Assembly (NCBI GenBank): GCA_030141605.1
Contig: JAQGDQ010000151.1
Location: 388,501 to 452,500, forward strand
Source of the DNA: Tubiluchus corallicola
Taxonomy: Eukaryota > Priapulida > Priapulimorpha > Priapulimorphida > Tubiluchidae
Length of the DNA stretch: 64,000 nucleotides
Reading direction: 5' to 3'
This document shows, in pieces, positions 25,125-37,639 of this stretch; position 1 is the stretch's first letter, and every line of letters begins with the position of its first letter. Position numbers and translations under genes: made by a program. The notes below the pieces were generated by a model. It made no database searches. It had not been told where the DNA came from and saw nothing but the letters and a program-made list of their open reading frames with translations.

Positions 25125-28100
25125 CGTTTTCCTCTGTGCTTATGGCCAACTTGCCTGCAATCATATTTGTAGCAGATGAAAACGTTTAGATTCATTTCGT
25201 CAAAAAAGCGTTCGACCATCCAAAGTTAGATATGGTGTATGGCTGACGAGTTTTAGCTATACGCTGACTTGTTTGCGGATTTAAATACGGGGGAAAAGAA
25301 AAAGAAGCTTTGCGTATTTGCGTGAACACATAAAAAAGTGTGTTTTTATAATGTGTATAGCTCATTCATTTTTGTCAAAGTTTCAACCGTAATACATATC
25401 ACGTAGCTAGTTTAAGTCTGCAAGGCTTTTTATATTTGCAGGTTTTAAACTATATGTATATTACTCCTCACACGAAAGTTAAATCTCCTTGCGATAATAG
25501 CTGTGCGCTGATATTAACAACACAACATAAGCTTTTGTACATTCGCTTGTTTTCACTGATGATAAGTTTAGTAGTTAACGTATTTTAAATGGCTACCGTT
25601 ATTTTTTTATTTTAAACATCACATATTGGCTTGAAACAGGCAGTTTCGTATAGCTGATTCATAAATCCTCCTCAACGCACAATTAACATACCATTAAATT
25701 AAATAGGAAATAATAAATAATTAAACGTGAATTCACAAGATATCCTTAGGAATTAATATTGTACATCGTAGAATACAAAATGCTTTACAATTATAAAAAC
25801 ATTAATGAAATTAGTAAATAAAATAATGCCATAGAAGATTAGTTGTTTCAAGTTCGAAAACACTTGAAGTCACAACCTATAATACTTTTCCTGCATTAGT
25901 TCCGTACATAACTCCTGAACAGATTCGCGCTGCAGTGAAACGTTGGTGCTGTAAATGAAATAGTGTGAGTAGAATAACAGCAAAAAACCTACAAAAGCAA
26001 TAAGGTGTGTTAGTTAATAATTAGAACAATGTCCCGTAGACTGCATTTTAGATAGTACTAAAACCAGTATTTACTTACACATTTAATATGTACCTGCTTG
26101 TGTCTCTCTAAACTTATAGCGTTTTCTTGGAAATAATTAATACTTTCATAAAAAACTTATGATTGTGTTTGAAGCTTATCAGTTTGATCAGCTGCAGAGT
26201 TCAACATTGAAAACAGCCGTAGCACTGCTACACAAGTACTACTTTCAGTTGATAATATACTTTTGGTTGTTTAACTTAATTTTCACTCAATTTAAACTAA
26301 ACGAAAATAAGCAAAAGCAGAGCACTGCAAGCTGCTTTGTCGTATTTTGTTCAGGAAGTATTTCCAGCGCTCAATTTGTTTTCATTGAGATCTCCAATTT
26401 ACGAACTGAATTAGAAGAAGGCTCACTTGGTTTTTCATTATTGATACCAGATTCTTGTAAAACAACAAAGCCACTCAAAATGTTGTTAACATCCGATGTT
26501 CAGCTGATACAAAAATCGCAATGCCATTCATCTACTTTAACTACGTGTAGGCATTAGACAAAATAATGTAGAAAAAGGTAATTTTTTTGCGAAAACTCTA
26601 AACCACAATCTTCTTGGGCAAAAGCAAACGCGTGGCATATACATTTTTTAATGCAAATATCCTCAGACAAGGTCAGTAGCATCAGCGGTAAGGGGTACTG
26701 TAGAAAGATGGAAATACGTGTCTGTCCAGAGAAAGAAAATTGTAGGAACTAATTAGCTAGCGAAAGTAGATCCTGCTAAATTTCTTTTTGAAGCGAGCGA
26801 GGTTGCAGTTAACTGGGAAACAGTCCTACAGATAAAAGGCTGGAAGAAAAAATGGAGGTACTTGCATTTGTTCTTCATCTGCTAGCAGAGTGAAAATGTA
26901 AAAAGCAGCAACCAAACGGGGGGTACGAACAAAATTTTGGCGTTGACAAATCGCAAATTAACTTTGAGTTCTGAGATTGTACACAGTAGCTTACAATAAG
27001 AGCTATTTCACGTAAGTCAGGTGGAAAGGCCTCACGTCCGTCCTTTGAGAAAAGTTCACATCTTTTTATGAACTTAATTATTTTAATTTTGTCAATAAGT
27101 GTAAATCCAAGTACGTGGTTCTACATGTACGTGTGAGAAACTTTTAAACAAATTAGGATTTTTCCAATTTAGAAAAAAATTTGAAAAGAGTCGTTGTGTA
27201 ACAGTACAGTATCATACAACAAAAATGCGGATTTAAATAATCACAAAATTCGTCACTGTGTAATATATTTGACGTTATTAAGGAACAATTGTTATGTAAC
27301 AATTTTTGCGTCATTTTGTAATAATTATTAAAATGCATGATGCAAAATACTAATCTGCTGTAGAGTTTGTGAGCTTTGGTTGGATTCTTGCCAGGGTCAG
27401 GATTGCTCTACCTGGGTCAGTTTCTTTCTGTTCCAGCTCCGATAGTGGTCAGTGTCTGGTCTGTCCGAGGTCTGCTTTGTCTGGGGTCTGGTCTACCTAG
27501 TGCAACGTCCATCGAAGGCAGTTGCAATTTTGCACCGGCATACAACATACGACGGACCGAACCAACCATCTTTCTTGGATTTATAATCTTAACTTGCTAT
27601 GTCTTGTATGAAAAATCATTAATTATGTTTTACTTACTAGATTTTTGCACTAGAAACAAACCGCACAAGTACGTATGATCGACTTCTCTGGCTTATTTAT
27701 ACCAGTTTACTTTACAATAGATAATGTTATGGAATTCTCGCTTTACGAGTAAACCTATAACTTGCCCATTCTTTATAGAATGTGTGTTTTTTGGCGTGTG
27801 ATTAGTTTACGATTAGATTAAGTCTAAGAAAGTGTTAACATGTACGCGGTTCCCTGCGCGGCCTTGCGAGTACACGACACGATTCAGCTGCGCGTTTACA
27901 TTGCTGGAACAGAAATTTTCAATAGCATTTACAATCCGGTCCGACCATAAAGTAGTCCCGATAGTCCGACCATAAATATTTATGGTATAAAAAACGTATA
28001 GCTCAAATAAAAAATCATTGCTAAAACAAACATACAAAGCATTAATACTACGATAAAGTCGTAGAATTCGTAACAAATAGGCCCATGACATTTTGCGATT

Positions 28101-31100
28101 TATGATCGCCTCTTCCCAGTGATGTCACTCACTGTCATGTCACCCTAGCGGTCACCCCCTCTCAAGAGGTTTTTTGGTGTTAGTTTTACACGTCATAATA
28201 GCCACATTAAGAAGCAACATAACAATCAACAAGAGGCCCATAAACATGTTAGCAAAGTATGGCTTAAAAAGAAACATGGCGTGCCGCGTGATTCTTAGCA
28301 GCTGACGTGCACGATGCGGAAACTTTCTCCCGCCTTGTTAGCTCGTCTTCTGGCTGACAGGTTATTGACTGACTAATGACAGCAGTAAATTTTCGCAGGC
28401 AAAACTTGTCAAATGGAATCTAAACAAGCTGGTCGGCACAAGCATGGCATTAGGCTCACCAAGGCACGCAAGACTCAGCACTCATACGTCTCCAACTTTT
28501 TAACATTTTCTTCTTAGAAACAGTAAGTTTTAACTACATGCATTCCTTGGTCTGTTTCAAAGAAAAAAGTAGACAGAACTAGAAGCATCCACGACCCAAG
28601 TTCACTCATTTGTTGGATTACCACTGATCTGGCACGTGACATTGATCTTTGATTTACTGACTTCTATACTAATACTACTTTAGTGCCCATGTATGTCCAG
28701 AAATATCATTCCATCGAGCATGGTTATATGTAATAAGATGTGTGTTCTCAAGACAAGACAGTGGAAAGCCATGAACATCCAACATTTGCAAGATGTCTGC
28801 ACGTCAAGCAAACACGTTTTTGCAGGAGGTTTTCACACAGCTTCAGGCAACTGTGCATGGCTTTACATGGCTTCACACTAGTTCAGTAAAACATAATAAA
28901 AAATAAAAATAAGAGAAAAATCTCAATCGTGTTGTTATGCAATTCACGCCAGTAATTTTGTGTGTTAAAATTAGGAAAGCCTATGTAACCATGGCAAATT
29001 GCAAAGCCATATTAAAGGAAAGGCCAAGCCTTCTAGGAAATCAGGCTTTTTCAATTTTCGCGAAAAATGTTGGTAACAAAACTGGAATAAGCGCCGCGTG
29101 TTGTTAGTAAAATGAATTTAAAATCGTGATCACTTCGTGCTTGGGCGCTCCCATTTTCAATGCCCATTCTTCTTCTAATGACGTCATTCGTTTTAAAGAA
29201 AAGTAACGCACTGTCGATCTTCGTCAAAAGTATAATAATTTTTTACAAAAAAGTTAGATAGCTAATTTTGTAATATTTTTGCATGAATATTAGGTAAGCT
29301 GCAGAAATTTAAAGTAATTTAAGCAGTGTGCGCTTACGGAAAGCCACGATGCGCTTATGAAAAGTCACGAAGTCTCCCAGTTACGTCATAATTTTCTAGT
29401 GAATGGCGGCGACCACAAGGCTTTGAAAATTTCTACTCGGAGGCAGTATATTTTAGATTTATGCTTTATAGACGTGTTTTGCAAATTTCTTTGTTATATT
29501 TTTCTAAGTTTAAGTGATAACAGTAAAATAAACCAAACGCACGGGGCGACCTGTTCCTTTCTTTAAAACGTGGGTGGTAGGTGTTAATCAATCAAGAAGA
29601 AGACGTAATCGACGACGCCAAGCACCATTTCAATATCACTCGCGTAATTTTTGGTTTGTCAATTGATATCGTTACTAGCATAAGTTAGGACTGCCATAAC
29701 TATACCGAAATGCAATTTACAGCCTAGTTCATGTTCAACTAATAATGCTTAAATGACCGTAGCCAAATTCTTGTAATGATTACATTGTAATCAAATGATG
29801 TCGTTTTGCAACAACACGGTAATAAGGTAAATAAGCTAGTCATTTCAAGACTTGTTTTCACATTTACCCAATATTTATTGGATAATGGCCCAGTCAGCGA
29901 AACATTGTTATGCTTTCATTACGCCACAACAAAATGTCGTTTGCTATCAATAAGATAATGCTTTAACGGCTATGATAATAATTGTAATTTCAAGAAAGTT
30001 GTGCAATCACACAGTCTGTAAATGGCCACAAAGTAACACAGTTAGTTAGGAACTCGAAAAGACATCTTCTGTAAGATACGGAAAAATGAATCTTAGCACG
30101 ATTAAAATTTCAAGAGCATGATTCTGTGTCCATGCCTGCTGTCATGATTCTGATGCATTCCAAAGATTTCATGTCATTTAAAAAACATTATGTTATTATC
30201 TGTAAGATTTATCTGTTAACAAGAAATCTTCATCTAGTGTTGGTTGCTACTTGGTCGTTGCTTAATGGTTCAGTGATAAAATATTTATTCCTGATGTCAA
30301 TTTGACTGGAGGCGCATTACAAATCAAGCTACTTAATCACACTGATCTAAGCTGTACATATGCGTTTGAGAAATGAACAAAAAAGTCCACAGTAGTCATT
30401 GTTTTTTGATATAACAACAGAATATTAAAAATAGATTGTTAAAAATTTAAAAAAATTCTGCACGTTTTTTATAAGAATTTTAATTTCCACAAAGTTTATA
30501 GACATCAGAAGACGAGGTGTAGCTTTGGAAAGCAGATTTCAAGAAACTTTTACGACGGAATAATCTGGAACTATCGTAGTTATAAAATTTGTTTTGAAGA
30601 GAGTTTTGCGTAAATTCTGGTTAAGGTCTAGCTAACACATTCCTAAATTTTTATGTGGTTGGCCCATATACCTATACATATAACCATTTTGCACGGCAAG
30701 TGTAAACGTTGTAAAACCGTTTGCTATGTGAAAAGGTTAATAAATGACTTTTCGAAGTCACAAAATTAGCTAGAATTAAAAAGCCGATTTCTTACGCTTT
30801 TCTTCAAGATTTAAGAAAGCGTTTCCAACCTTAATGTATTAATCGATTATTGATTGTCAATCTGAAATACCTATGAAGCGAATAAAACGTTTCGTTCTTC
30901 GTTCATGTGGATTCTATTAATTTTATAAAAAACATTGTCTAAGCATGTTTGTTTCATTTCATTTCAAGTAACATTTTGAAAATTTCAAGCACGGTTTAGG
31001 CGGCATGGGATGCTACGGGAAAAACGTTACGAAATACTGGTCGGTTTTCTATGATTAATTACATTACATGTTCTTTCCTTAATTACTTAATTTGAATTAA

Positions 31101-34100
31101 TATATAGGAACTATACTCTAACCACTCTGTGAATCTTTAATCAAACTACATCAATGCGGCACTGCCGGAGTGTTGTGTCTGTTTTTGGTGCTTAATAAGA
31201 CATGACTTTGCCAGATGATTGTGTTTACGTAGCCCAAAGATTTTCTAGATGCACTGCGATTAAGAAAAACACCATACACGACGAATCCTAAGCGCTTTTA
31301 GCGAGAAAGCAAACTAGGTTCAGCAGGAAGGCTGAACTACATTCAGTAACAAGCAATTTTAGCTTTGTTCACTTTTAAATGCATATTGCTTTCATGGTTT
31401 GAAAATTAGCAACATCAAAACTGTGTTGCTTAAGTCAATCTTGTACAAGAATAACATCTAGCCAAGAAAGTAGATTATGTTCAGCAGTAACTGCAGATAA
31501 CTATATGCTAACAAGAAAACATTATTTTTGTGTCGTTTGTTAATGTTTATTCCTCTGAGAATATTCCTGTAAATCCAATGAAACCCAAGATATTCCTAAT
31601 AACCACTTTTTGGCAAAAGCTAATATCCAGCAGTTCATTTTCAAAAGAAATGTTAAACGGCTTGGCTGATTCCAATGAAACGTTTTAAGACAATAGTCTT
31701 GATAAGAACAAATGTGAAAATAGCAAGGTAGTGTACGGTGTTTCTTATTATTAGCATTTCTAAACATACACAAATACCTTATTCAAGATATAACACATGG
31801 TATACTTTTAATTCGTAACTAAAACATGCAGCCATCCTGTTACTAAACAAGCCCAGCTTTGCTTAACTTCTAGCTAAGCATTTGGTAACCAATTATTGCT
31901 TATCCTCGCTCTTCCAAAGTTACAAATAATTAATAGTGATCTTGTTCGTCGCCTGTGCAAGTTACAGTTTGGGGTTTTAAGTACAGAAATTTATTATTTG
32001 TGCTTGATGTGTACATAAATGCTAGCTAATGTATGTCTGTACAAGTTACTTTGAGTAGTACGTTTAATGTAAACTGCCCACTGGGAATAAAGCTTAAATC
32101 CCGATTAATGGAAATTAACTACAATACAAATGCTGTTTGTTTTATGTATGTTATGTTTTTTGGGCCAGCTGAATTTTAGGCGAAGATAAGCACTTGGAAA
32201 TATATAAATTGGTGCATGGCAAGGTTGAAGCCATACAGTGCTGTAAGTCGTGTAAGATGAGAGTTGAATTACAGTTAGTAGTTAGTAGTATAATGTGTAC
32301 TATTGTAATCATCTGGACAGCTACAGAAAAAATTGTGAATAGTCCACCAGGGCGTACTACGGTACCCTAAAGACCGTCCCATTTCAAAATTACCCAAAGA
32401 TGTTACTTTTGATACGCTGTTTCTGGCCACGTTTTTCCTTTTGTAAGCTTTTACCTGTACAGAGTATACTGCTCTGGGCATTGTCATATAAAATTCCAGT
32501 ATTAGTGGTCCTGAGAGTGGTGCAATGGCTGAGATGCAGCAGCGCGGGTGATTTTGTGAAGCCAAATTTATGAGAATCGCATTTTATTTTATTAACCATT
32601 ATGGTAACCTAGGCTGGACGGCATTGGATGCTCATAAAAGAGCCAGTAACGATATGGTTGCTAAAGCTAATGTTGTGTGGGGCGGCACTAAAATTCTACC
32701 AAAAAGTCTCCAAGGTTAATTTCGCTCGAATTGCCCGACCGAACCTTTACGCAATTTATGAAGTATATTTATGAATAGTGAAGTACATTTCTCACTCACA
32801 TTTTTTAGCGAACTGGGAGACTAACTTAGTGATCCTCAAATAGGAGGTACTTGATACCCGAGTAGGGGCTGTTTCAGACATAAAGGTAGAAATTTCGGCA
32901 GAGCTAGGGAACGAATTTCAACTCATAATATTAGGGAATAAATTTGTGCAATATGCACAAATTAGCTGCTCTGTAACAATGGGCATTGAATTCAAATGAA
33001 AATTTTGTGTTGCGAGGATTTTGTTATCATCCCTTTTTTCTTTTTGACGGCACTCTAATGAAGCCATTTTGGCCACTTTTTAAGTAAGACCCAAACACGA
33101 GTTTTTAGATTAGCTGACACCAGAAATCGATGACGAATTAAAAAATGAGGGATGGAATTCTGAGGTGACTGGGATTTTGATTACCTCAGCAGTCTAACAT
33201 AAATATGAGGAAGCCGCATACAATGTAGATGTTTTATTAACAAACTTACGCGGTCATGTTTAAAATACTAATTTATGACATAGCAAACACGCGTGTTGAA
33301 GTTAAAAGGGGTTATTTAACCACTTCTAAAGAAGCCATCAAAAGCCATGCAATAAAAACGTCGACCCTAGCAGCTATCAGCCTAAAGGCAAGACGAGCAT
33401 GTGTATACAAACTATTCAGCAGCGGCTGCCAGCTAGACAGGAGCAATACCAGTCCTCCAAACACCGTGCTGTCACTTTCACTACATCAAGTGCCACTCTC
33501 TTCAAAAGATGTTGAAGATCAAATAGGATAGACGCTGCCTAATGGATGCCAAAACGTGGCGGCACAGAAATTACTTTTAAATTTGCATGTTCGAGTCCCA
33601 AAAATAACTGCGGTCGACATGCAGGTTGCGATGATTTTTAAAGGTCAAATAAAGCGTTTTAAAACAGGTGAATGAAACACGAAAACTGCAAAATTAATAT
33701 TGTAGTTTTTCGCTATCCTGAGTCCTATCTACATTCGATTAAGAATATACTGACAGCTATTAAAGCAGCACTGAAACCAAAATATGCATAGGTATCAAAA
33801 TATAATTTAAGAAACTATATTATGAAAACGATGAAAAACTTTGTAGTCTACATGCAAAAACAAGCTGTATTAATATTGCCGTGACATTACTGGTGTGATA
33901 ATCTGTTTGGCCTAAAATGCTGTAAATTTATTTATGTCAGAATGGCCAGATTATCACTAGAACACTAGTACCAATGCTAGTGCTAGTGCTAAAACACCAC
34001 AAATACTTGATGAATCAGCAGGCTTTATTTGATCTAAGGCTGTGGGTCCCTGGCGTGCTTCCTTAACGTGAGAATTTAACACTATCAGAACAGATAGACA

Positions 34101-34255
34101 AATAATCAGTTAGCTATGAACTCAATATTATTTAACATAAGCAAAAACGTATTTGAGAAATAAGTAACAAAGATATATTAGAAATTATAGTTTAGCTACT
34201 GTCTTTAATTTTACCCAGGCTTTTTAAATGCACCACAAAACACCATAAACTGTAC
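25125..34255. other. Long gene-poor stretch, no gene seen
   Basis: About 9 kb of AT-rich sequence. Frames of 60-132 codons occur (for example 26159-26557, 32275-32565, 33256-33531) but carry no motif, composition shift or splice context that would make them exons. A perfect CRE octamer TGACGTCA is at 29179. Confidence 0.4.
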
Positions 34256-34635
34256 TTATCGTGAGTCTCTGTGCACACGTTGCCTAGCTAGCTTAACCTC
34301 ATCACTATCGCTGTCGACGGCGGCGTGTACTGGAACAGTCTGACGGCAGGCTTTCCAAGCGGTAACTTCAGGGTCTAACAGCTAGATGATATTGGGCATG
34401 ACATTAACTCCATCAACAGAGGAACGCACGGTACCAAGTCCAGAGTATCTGAAAGCATTGACAGGAAGACTAACCACAAGTTGGTTTTCTGAGTGCTACC
34501 AATAGTTTATTTAAACGACTTGGTCTTCTCCACCATAAACAGCAACTTCCTAAATGACAGACAGCCCAGGATCACAAAAACTAAGTAAAACCATTGCAGA
34601 AGTACTCCGTTTCTGCTGAGGAAATTCCATTAATA
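34256..34635 (-). pseudogene. Possible decayed coding sequence, unidentified
   Basis: One minus-strand frame reads protein-like for about 125 codons, interrupted by only four stops (after LSVI, after EDQVV, a TAG before HSENQLVV and another after VMPNII). Segments such as LVVSLPVNAFRYSGLG and LLDPEVTAWKACRQTV have the composition of real protein and the region is GC-richer than its surroundings. It ends at TAA (34256-34258). I do not recognise the family; a transposon-derived ORF or a dead gene are both possible. Confidence 0.35.
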
Positions 34636-35449
34636 AATGCAATATTATCCTTTAAACCAAGAATTGTTAACACTCAAGTAGAGCAACTATATCGCAAAGG
34701 CACATTTTCCACACGCTGCTTTGTGGCCTTTTTCCAGGTAAACCTGTTTGCTCTAAGCTGACTGGCTGCATAATATGTAAAAGGTTGGTTCATCACATAA
34801 ATCTGACCAGTCAAACAGGTCCTAAAGAGTAGCAGCTAAAAATGTCCTTTTTGTCTCCACTCATGATTGGTGGTCAAACTTGCCAAATAAAGAAGCACAC
34901 TTGTCAAGTTCATGTGCCTGGTTTCCTCCTTTAGTAAACAAAGTTGATAGTAGATGGCACTACGCTAGACTGAAGGATAATAATTATATAGCTAACCAAA
35001 ACAAGTATTTCACCTAGTAATACAAAATTAAATTCATTGGCGCTACTCCGCTTAACTTAGCAAACCTAATTGTAGAAATTTTATTCGTACGATAAAATGA
35101 GAGCACTATGGTATAGGGCTGTCACAACTGGTATTTGTATATAATGTAGCATATTTTAGCAATGCACGCGCTAAAAGTGCAAATACAATGCAACTGTATC
35201 AGAATTTTTCTCGCCAAAAATGCGCAGCTTACACCAGAGTACACATCAGAGATGGACAAAAATAATCTTGGAATTCATTAAATAAGGAGGAGTCAATTTA
35301 CTTCTTAAACTGTGACATTATGGAAACCGTAAGACCTGTAAAAGGTCCTCTGTGGCGTTCCGTTAGGCCATGAGAATGAACAATAATGGACTGAGTAATC
35401 AAATCTGCCATTTACAAATAATCTGCTTGCCACAACTTTTTGGATTAAT
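34636..35449. other. Intergenic, no gene seen
   Basis: No exon or repeat recognised between the decayed coding stretch and the large CATA/CA microsatellite. Confidence 0.4.
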
Positions 35450-35870
<421 letters not shown>

Positions 35871-36762
35871 TATATCGGTATTAACAAAACTTCGGCCCCT
35901 GTAGAAAGCAAACAGTGCGACATATTCTTTGTCTAACAGAGTTTATTATTTGTGTGGATAATTACAGAATAATTATATGCAACTATAATTATAAAAGAAG
36001 CGGATACATTTAGTATTATTTGATTACTAAAATAAGAATCACCACTTCTTAAAGGAATTATAAATTGATTATTTCTGCACTTAGGAATCCCTTACCGCAC
36101 TATTTAATAACTAAAACATCCCAATCCATCTATATAAACATAATAAGTATCTTCATAAAGTGGTTTGTCTGGCTTTTTTTTAATTTCTTTCATTTTGTTT
36201 GCGTGAATTAAGAACACAACTTTTGTATTCTTAAGTGGACTTCTTTGGTAATTATTCTTCCTTTAATGTTTCAATTAACCACCGCGTGACGAATATTAAG
36301 CGGCGGCATTAATTATTACTTGAATTACAAACATCTAATAAAAACGCGTTTCGTCGTGAATAAAGTAGATGCATCTGTGCTGTAGTGGATTAAATCGCTG
36401 TCAAAATGCGTCCTTGTGCTTAATGAAGTTATAAAGCTTTATTAGCAATAAACAACCGAGTTTCTTAAAGCCGGTCACAACTAAATATTCGTTTTCAAAA
36501 TCTCGCACACATGGCCGTGTAGGCCCTACTAGTCGGCTTACTGCGTACGTTCAACGATCCTTTCCGGAATTTAAAGCCACACTACACCCTCACTCTAATA
36601 TAAGCTTTTACAACTTAAAGTCCTACTCTCATTACGAATATTCAAATTATTTTTTAAGAAATTCATTGTCAAACTTGTTTCTTTTGATTTTTTATCACGT
36701 CATTGTTATTTGTTAGCGGTATTAAATGTGAAGAACCGTCATTTTTCGTTACGCGAGACGAA

Positions 36763-36898
36763 TGACGTAACGAATACAGTAACGAGGTCACCAAAGATCC
36801 GTAAACATCGGTAACCAAAGACTCTTTCTGCACTACGTACGCCATCATTCTCTTAAACATGACGATCTTTGCACGCGTTCCAGATTCGCTAGAAAAAG
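36763..36898 (+). promoter_or_regulatory. Candidate promoter and short first coding exon
   Basis: TGACGTAA (CRE-like) at 36763-36770 lies in a relatively CpG-rich block. At 36859 an ATG opens MTIFARVPDSLEK and is cut by a strong donor, AAAAAG|GTAAGT, at 36898/36899. No downstream exon could be paired with it, so a gene here is unproven. Confidence 0.27.
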
Positions 36899-37127
36899 GT
36901 AAGTTATTTAATTTATAAGACGTTTTTGTTTAATAACAACTATGAATTCTTTGTGTAATCATAACAATGAGTTTAAAAAATTCAGTGTCTGTTGGGATTA
37001 TGTTGATCTTTAATAAAGGATAACTGCATAAGTGAACTGAAGACACATTAAATTTTAATCAAACACGGATGTCATATGAAATTTTAAAATTAGTTTGTGG
37101 GGTTGAGTGACTGAGAGATTACCTAGG

Positions 37128-37580
37128 TAGGATGCAAAACAAAAAGAGAAATAAAGATAACGTCCGACGGAGAGAGTGGAAGTGACTGGAAAGTGGGAGA
37201 TAAGCGGAAGGAAAAACGCAAAAAATTAAATGAGAAACGGAAACGAAGTTAAAGCATAGACAAGAAGGAACAAGAGAAAGAAAAAGAGAAAGCGTGAGAA
37301 AAGTAAGTAAAGAAAACAAAGGCATGGGCAAGAGGAGACAAATAAAAAGAGATAGAGGGGAAAAGGGTGGGAGTGAGAGGAAAAAGAAAGAACGAGAAAG
37401 AGCTAGAAAGAAAAATGGAGACAGGAGTACAGAGCAGATGCAACAAGAGAGAAAAAGAGATGTGTGAGACACGTAGGAAGAGTGGACAAAAAAGAGAGAA
37501 AAGGGAGACAGAGGTAGAAAGGGGGCGGAAAGAAAGTGAGAGAGCAAGAGAGAGAGAGAAAGACGGGGAGAGAGAGGGAC
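37128..37580. repeat. 450-bp polypurine (GA-rich) tract
   Basis: The plus strand is almost only A and G (AGAGAAA, GGGAGA, GAAAG mixtures), degenerate rather than a clean dinucleotide repeat. Long frames on both strands across it are compositional artefacts. Confidence 0.85.
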
Positions 37581-37639
37581 ATATATATATATTATTAAAA
37601 ATCTTTTTTGAAAATGATACAATAAGCACTCTTTTTGCA

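Noticed and set aside
26159-26557. 132-codon plus-strand frame
   Set aside because: No domain, no splice context, and a length expected by chance in this much AT-rich sequence.
33256-33531. 91-codon plus-strand frame and a nearby GTTCGAGTCCC box (33590) considered as tRNA-like
   Set aside because: No protein motif; the B-box-like word has no A box or cloverleaf at tRNA spacing.
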